Under the pieces are notes generated by a model that saw only the letters and a list, made by a program, of their open reading frames with translations, ran no database searches and was not told where the DNA came from. From contig WRMR01000157.1 of assembly GCA_009776995.1 (NCBI GenBank), forward strand, positions 1 to 9,744: a stretch of 9,744 nucleotides of DNA, given 5' to 3'. A program made the translations under genes and the position numbers. Below are positions 7,143 through 9,744 of this stretch, in pieces. The stretch's first letter is position 1, and each line of letters opens with the position of its first letter. This DNA is from Planctomycetaceae bacterium. Its GTDB lineage: Bacteria; Planctomycetota; Planctomycetia; Pirellulales; Thermoguttaceae.

Positions 7143-7190
7143 AAAATGCAAAGTGCAAAGTGCAGAATGAAAAATGCAGAATGCAGAATG
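7141..7190. repeat. heptanucleotide tandem tract (TGCAAAG/TGCAGAA)
   Basis: Copies of TGCAAAG turn into TGCAGAA with one AT-rich interruption (GAAAAA near 7170). It runs into the second core repeat exactly as the 6636-6692 tract runs into the first: both end with TGCAGAATG. Confidence 0.8.
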
Positions 7191-7282
7191 TTTCAAATCA
7201 GAGCCGCGAGAGTTATCGAGCGGTCGAAGTGGAACAGAGTCTCAACCCGTTCGACCGCTCCGTAACCGTCGCGGCTCCGATT
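7182..7282. repeat. core repeat copy C plus inverted copy: long hairpin
   Basis: Copy C (7182-7240) is followed at once by an inverted relative at 7242-7282. The first arm AATCAGAGCCGCGAGAG and onward, and the reverse complement of the second, AATCGGAGCCGCGACGG and onward, agree at about 30 of 37 positions, including the whole of AGCGGTCGAA. A stem of nearly 40 bases with a loop of about 8-10 bases is possible in either strand. The second arm's version is the one resembled by the degenerate copy at 1296-1325. It lies about 85 bases upstream of the promoter of the next gene. Confidence 0.8.
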
Positions 7283-7348
7283 GAACTTTGAACTTTGAAC
7301 TTTGAACTTTGAACTTTGAACTCTGCTCTCTGCTCTCTGCATTCTGCC
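7281..7348. repeat. heptad tract: six TTGAACT then CTGCTCT units
   Basis: Six perfect TTGAACT units (7281-7322) pass into CTGCTCT, CTGCTCT, CTGCATT and CTGCC. On the minus strand the units read AGTTCAA and AGAGCAG, one or two bases from the AGTGCAA and AGAGTGC units on the other side of the hairpin. The whole element 7141-7348 is thus a large imperfect inverted repeat: heptads, core, inverted core, inverted heptads. Confidence 0.85.
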
Positions 7349-7364
7349 AAACTTTGACGGCGGG

Positions 7365-7393
7365 TTGTTTCCTGACAGATGTTTCGCTATAAT
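7365..7393 (+). promoter_or_regulatory. sigma-70-like promoter for the Tat-exported pair
   Basis: TTGTTT (7365-7370) and a perfect TATAAT (7388-7393) are 17 bases apart, just beyond the last heptad repeat. Transcription would start near 7400, giving a leader of about 100 bases before the ATG at 7499. The -35 box matches only three of six bases. A TTGACA at 7462-7467 has no -10 partner. Confidence 0.5.
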
Positions 7394-7498
7394 ATCCAAT
7401 GATTTCCCTTGTGGTCTTTGATGTGTGGTGGCAAATCTTACGCCATCAGCGCGTGATTTTTTTGACATCTCAGTAGATGAACAATTGAGGAGTATTCC

Positions 7499-8437
7499 AT
7501 GAAACGACGTGATTTTTTCAAAAGCAGTGTAGTGGCCGGTTCGGCGTTGGCGGCGTCATCGGTAATTACCACCGGAGTCCCGGCGGCGGAAACCGTCCCC
7601 GGCGACCAGCGGGCGAAAGCCAAACTGCGGTTTTGCTGCCAACCCGGACTCCCGCCGGGCAACAACGACGAAGCAAAATTCCAATGGATGAAAACGAACG
7701 GTTTCGACGCCGTTGAAATCGGTGATCCCGGAAATATGGAATCCGCGAAGAATTGGAAAAAGAAAGCGGATGACGCCGGACTGCAAATCGCCTCAATCTA
7801 TTTCGGAGGTGCGGAAGGTCCTCTCATGAGCGAAGACCCTGCCGTTCGTCAGAAAGGACTCGATGAAAGCAAAGCGAAGATGGAGATTGCGGCGGCCATG
7901 GATTGTCCCGTCCTTGTTTACGTCCCTGTCCGCGGGAGTCAGCCGGAAAGTGTCCGCAATCTGCCGGAACGTGTTCTTTGGGAACGAACCGTTGCCGTTT
8001 TGAAAGACCTCGGCCCAATGGCGGCGGCATTGAAAACGAATGTCATCCTGGAACCGCTGCGTCGCGGCGAAGCGTGGTTTATGCGTCAAGTGAGCCAGGC
8101 CGCCTGTCTTGCCAAAGAGGCCGGTGTTCCCGGTCTCGGCGTACTGGGAGACACCTACCACATGTACACCGAAGAGGCAAATTCGATGGCGGCATTCATT
8201 GCAGGCGGCGACTTCGTCCAACACGTCCATCTCGGCAGCGGACAAGGCAGAGTGTTGCCCACTGCGGAAAACCATTCGGCGAAAGGACATACGCACACCG
8301 ACGCATTCCGTGGTTTGAAATACATCGGTTATACCGGCGTGGTCAGTTTTGAATGCGGCATCGGCGGAAGCGGGGATCGGGCGGTCGAAATTCCAAAATG
8401 CCTCGACTATCTCCGCAAATGCTGGGAAGAAGCGTAG
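7499..8437 (+). CDS. Tat-exported sugar isomerase/epimerase-like TIM-barrel protein
   Basis: A 312-residue member of the xylose isomerase-like TIM barrel / sugar phosphate isomerase-epimerase superfamily (AP endonuclease 2 fold). It begins with a twin-arginine signal, KRRDFFKSSVVAGSALAASS, cleaved probably around VPAAE. Predicted divalent-metal ligands are E185 (VILEPLRRGE), D218 (LGDTYHM), H244 (HVHLGSGQGR) and E285 (VSFECG). The first three have the same 33 and 26 spacing as E152, D185 and H211 of Agrobacterium D-psicose 3-epimerase, and H221 sits at +3 from the Asp as H188 does there. The last gap is 41 rather than 35. This argues for an intact active site of ketose-epimerase or hydroxypyruvate-isomerase type; substrate not decidable. 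GAGGAG ends 6 bases before the ATG. The next gene, 212 bases on, is another exported sugar isomerase-like protein. Confidence 0.88.
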   Translation: MKRRDFFKSSVVAGSALAASSVITTGVPAAETVPGDQRAKAKLRFCCQPGLPPGNNDEAKFQWMKTNGFDAVEIGDPGNMESAKNWKKKADDAGLQIASIYFGGAEGPLMSEDPAVRQKGLDESKAKMEIAAAMDCPVLVYVPVRGSQPESVRNLPERVLWERTVAVLKDLGPMAAALKTNVILEPLRRGEAWFMRQVSQAACLAKEAGVPGLGVLGDTYHMYTEEANSMAAFIAGGDFVQHVHLGSGQGRVLPTAENHSAKGHTHTDAFRGLKYIGYTGVVSFECGIGGSGDRAVEIPKCLDYLRKCWEEA

Positions 8438-8450
8438 TCCGTTCCAATCG

Positions 8451-8465
8451 CAAGTGCAAAGTACA
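8451..8465. repeat. short heptad remnant
   Basis: CAAGTGCAAAGTACA, two heptad-like units, lies 13 bases after the stop codon of the TIM-barrel gene. It looks like the edge of a heptad tract with no core beside it. The rest of the spacer 8438-8649 shows a TTGACA at 8489-8494 without a convincing -10 box, and nothing else recognisable. Confidence 0.3.
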
Positions 8466-8649
8466 ATCATGTTCCGTCTTCATAATCATTGACAAGCGGC
8501 AACAGATTTTTGTTGGACACGAAAATGTCCGCAGATCATGTACAAAGTTTCCCCAGTGAATCATCAAGTAATGTTTTTTTAGCATGTCCTACATACCGTG
8601 GCGACATGATTCAATCCAACAACTCACTTTCAAATTGAGGACATCAACC

Positions 8650-9390
8650 ATGAACAACGAAAAAAAGATTTCCCGCAGAACAATGGTCGGTACGCTTTCG
8701 CTGGGTTTGGCATCGACCGCACTTGCCGGTCCCGTTGCCGCGCAGAACGCGCCCCAACGCGGCAATGCAGGCCGGAGACCACAACGTACCGTTCCCGTTT
8801 TTAACAACGCCGATCTTTACGGAGCAGACGGCAAATTCGATGTTGAAAAGGGCAAAGACGCGATCCTTGAGCTTTGCCGTTACCACCGTTATCCCATCTA
8901 TCCCGGGATGCGTGAGAAGCTCTTTGTGTTTGATTACGGACTTGGACAGTTCACCACGCTGGGGCTTGCCTGCGTTATGGTTGTCAATAATGTTGCGGGC
9001 GAATCCAGTTACATGATGCTGGAGATTTTTCTCCTGCCGAATCAGATGCTGCCGGAACATTGGCATGAAAAATCGGAGAAACCGGGCTGTGCCCAAAAGA
9101 ACGAAGGCTGGCTGATTCGTTGGGGACGCAGCTATGTCGTCGGCGAAGGCGAACCGAACCTCCCGCCAGAGGTCGTTGTGCCGAAAATTCACATGAACGG
9201 CGAGGTCACGGTGCGTCATTGTGTCGTTGCCGATCCGGGCGATTTCGTTCCGCTCACCCGTCTCGGTTCGCGACACTGGCAATTGGCCGGCAACGAAGGC
9301 GTGATCCTCACGGAAGTGGCAAACGCCCATGACGAAAAGGCGGTTCGTCACAGCGACCCGATTGCCAATGCCGCGTTTCTCAACGGGTAA
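8650..9390 (+). CDS. Tat-exported cupin, D-lyxose/D-mannose isomerase-like
   Basis: The 246-residue product resembles D-lyxose isomerases of the cupin fold (Bacillus YdaE type), which interconvert D-lyxose with D-xylulose and D-mannose with D-fructose. Shared blocks are FDYGLG, LLPNQMLPEHWHEKSE, NEGWLIRWGRSYVVGEGEP and RHWQLAGNEGVILTEVAN followed by DP. The four predicted metal ligands are present: H137, H139, E152 and H209. Unlike the cytoplasmic enzymes it carries a twin-arginine signal (SRRTMVGTLSLGLASTALAG) with cleavage likely at VAA-Q31/32, and an extra N-terminal stretch with PVFNNADLYGADGKF. I chose the ATG at 8650: GAGGA (8637-8641) is 8 bases upstream and the Tat motif is then near the start. 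The in-frame ATG at 8584 would bury it. It follows the TIM-barrel gene by 212 bases, so joint transcription is possible but not shown. Substrate is inference. Confidence 0.82.
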   Translation: MNNEKKISRRTMVGTLSLGLASTALAGPVAAQNAPQRGNAGRRPQRTVPVFNNADLYGADGKFDVEKGKDAILELCRYHRYPIYPGMREKLFVFDYGLGQFTTLGLACVMVVNNVAGESSYMMLEIFLLPNQMLPEHWHEKSEKPGCAQKNEGWLIRWGRSYVVGEGEPNLPPEVVVPKIHMNGEVTVRHCVVADPGDFVPLTRLGSRHWQLAGNEGVILTEVANAHDEKAVRHSDPIANAAFLNG

Positions 9391-9420
9391 AATGATTCAT
9401 GGCATGGTTTCCCTGCCAGG

Positions 9421-9440
9421 GCGGTCACGCCGTGACCGCC
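9421..9440. repeat. GC-rich palindrome, GGTCACG/CGTGACC family; possible terminator
   Basis: GCGGTCACGCCGTGACCGCC forms a perfect 9-base stem (GCGGTCACG with CGTGACCGC) with a minimal loop. It lies 31 bases after the stop of the cupin gene and is followed by GTTTC, so it may end that transcript. It is one base different from the copy at 2461-2480. Confidence 0.65.
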
Positions 9441-9454
9441 GTTTCAAAACCGCC

Positions 9455-9524
9455 AAATCAGAGCCGCGAGAGTCATCGAGCGGTTGAAACAGAGCAAAGT
9501 GCAAAGTGCAGAGTGCAAATTGAA
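9455..9524 (+). repeat. core repeat copy D with heptad tail
   Basis: AAATCAGAGCCGCGAGAGTC followed by ATCGAGCGGTTGAA (9455-9488) repeats the core seen at 6697 and 7196. Next come about five heptads (GCAAAGT, GCAAAGT, GCAGAGT, GCAAATT; 9490-9524). A heptad tract on the left is missing and no inverted partner is present. This third joining of core and heptads shows the two belong together. Confidence 0.8.
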
Positions 9525-9596
9525 GATAAGGAAGCGGAACATTCTTCATTAGGCTTGTTCTGAAACATCAAGTTAGCGAAGTTGGCGAAGTTGCTA

Positions 9597-9626
9597 TTGA
9601 CTCAATTTCGTACTTTTTGTTATTTT
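9597..9626 (+). promoter_or_regulatory. candidate transposase promoter
   Basis: TTGACT (9597-9602) and TATTTT (9621-9626) with an 18-base spacer; TTATTT one base earlier gives 17. Position between the putative IS end and the transposase start fits a resident IS promoter. Confidence 0.4.
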
Positions 9627-9660
9627 ACCACGTTTTCCTTCCTGCAACAAGGAGGCAAAG

Positions 9661-9744
9661 ATGGAACGCTGGCATCGTGCATTGACCAAAAACGACGCGG
9701 AATTCAAGCAACTCTTCGGAGTCAAGAAGGAAGTTTTTCACGAA
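9661..9744 (+). CDS. transposase N-terminus, IS5-family-like, truncated by window end
   Basis: Twenty-eight residues are visible, beginning MERWHRALTKNDAEFKQLFG and ending VKKEVFHE, and the frame is still open at the last base. The pattern FKxLFGVKKExF is the start of the helix-turn-helix part of IS5-group (DDE_Tnp_4-like) transposases, often the first of two overlapping frames. A very strong ribosome site, AAGGAGG (9649-9655), lies 5 bases before the ATG. The catalytic DDE region would lie beyond the window, so family placement rests on this short stretch only. Confidence 0.6.
   Translation, partial: MERWHRALTKNDAEFKQLFGVKKEVFHE

Larger units (their letters stand above)
9552..9744 (+). mobile_element. 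left part of an insertion sequence, IS5-family-like
   Basis: GGCTTGTTCTGAAACAT at 9552-9568 has the look of an IS5-type terminal inverted repeat and is preceded by TTA (9549-9551), a plausible TA or TNA target. The transposase start follows 92 bases later, a normal layout. The right end is outside the window, so the exact boundary and target duplication cannot be confirmed. Insertion seems to have occurred next to a core-heptad repeat. Confidence 0.4.

Noticed and set aside
6924..7170. Small Lys/Arg-rich frames with KQKR-type heptapeptide repeats (from ATG 6924 or GTG 6967)
   Set aside because: The basic composition comes from A-tracts in the 21-base repeats. Two frames look equally basic, there is no ribosome site, and the ends run into non-coding heptads or odd termini.
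7034..7348. CRISPR array
   Set aside because: The repeats are tandem 7- and 21-base units with no unique spacers, and no cas genes are present.
7462..7490. TTGACA at 7462-7467 as the -35 box of the TIM-barrel gene
   Set aside because: At 16-18 bases downstream there is only TTGAGG-like sequence, which is the ribosome site region, so no -10 box.
7793..8470. 225-residue minus-strand frame opposite the TIM-barrel gene
   Set aside because: The plus-strand frame has a Tat signal, strong ribosome site and all metal ligands; the antisense frame has none of these.
8644..9351. 235-residue minus-strand frame opposite the cupin gene
   Set aside because: Same reason; the plus-strand cupin is clearly the real gene.

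Overview
The window looks like chromosomal DNA from a planctomycete-type bacterium. This rests on gene content (a DUF6259-like glycosidase-like protein, a Tat-exported sugar isomerase/epimerase TIM barrel, a very long secreted beta-rich/TIM-barrel protein, a cyclophilin behind a helical exported domain), on moderate G+C, and on long spacers full of short repeats. The phylum is an inference; no rRNA or other marker gene is present. No rRNA, tRNA, CRISPR array, toxin-antitoxin or phage module was seen.

Layout. Positions 2-1279 (+) hold the 3' part of a DUF6259-like, probably carbohydrate-active protein. After a spacer with a degenerate palindromic repeat comes queC (1470-2162, +), the preQ0 synthase of 7-deazaguanine synthesis, standing alone. 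The spacer 2163-2542 contains an untracked, degraded fragment of a group II intron reverse transcriptase on the minus strand and a GC-rich palindrome. Next is an exported cyclophilin-type peptidyl-prolyl isomerase (2543-3772, +), convergent with a huge secreted glycosidase-like protein (3820-6513, -).

The 985-base spacer 6514-7498 is the most unusual part. It contains two composite repeat elements, each with a conserved core of about 59 bases flanked by heptanucleotide tandem tracts in opposite orientations, and between them an A-tract-rich, hairpin-rich stretch with a 21-base tandem repeat. It is followed by a good sigma-70-like promoter for two Tat-exported proteins: a TIM-barrel sugar isomerase/epimerase-like protein (7499-8437, +) and a cupin of the D-lyxose/D-mannose isomerase type (8650-9390, +). 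The window ends in another copy of the core plus heptads, and then the left part of an insertion sequence whose transposase begins at 9661 and runs off the end.

Functionally, the two large glycosidase-like proteins and the two exported sugar-isomerising proteins suggest extracytoplasmic carbohydrate processing. The two Tat proteins have all predicted metal ligands of their families in place, and Tat export suits metalloenzymes folded in the cytoplasm. Substrates cannot be read from sequence. The dispersed repeats (two palindrome families plus heptads) sit only between genes and explain most of the non-coding DNA.
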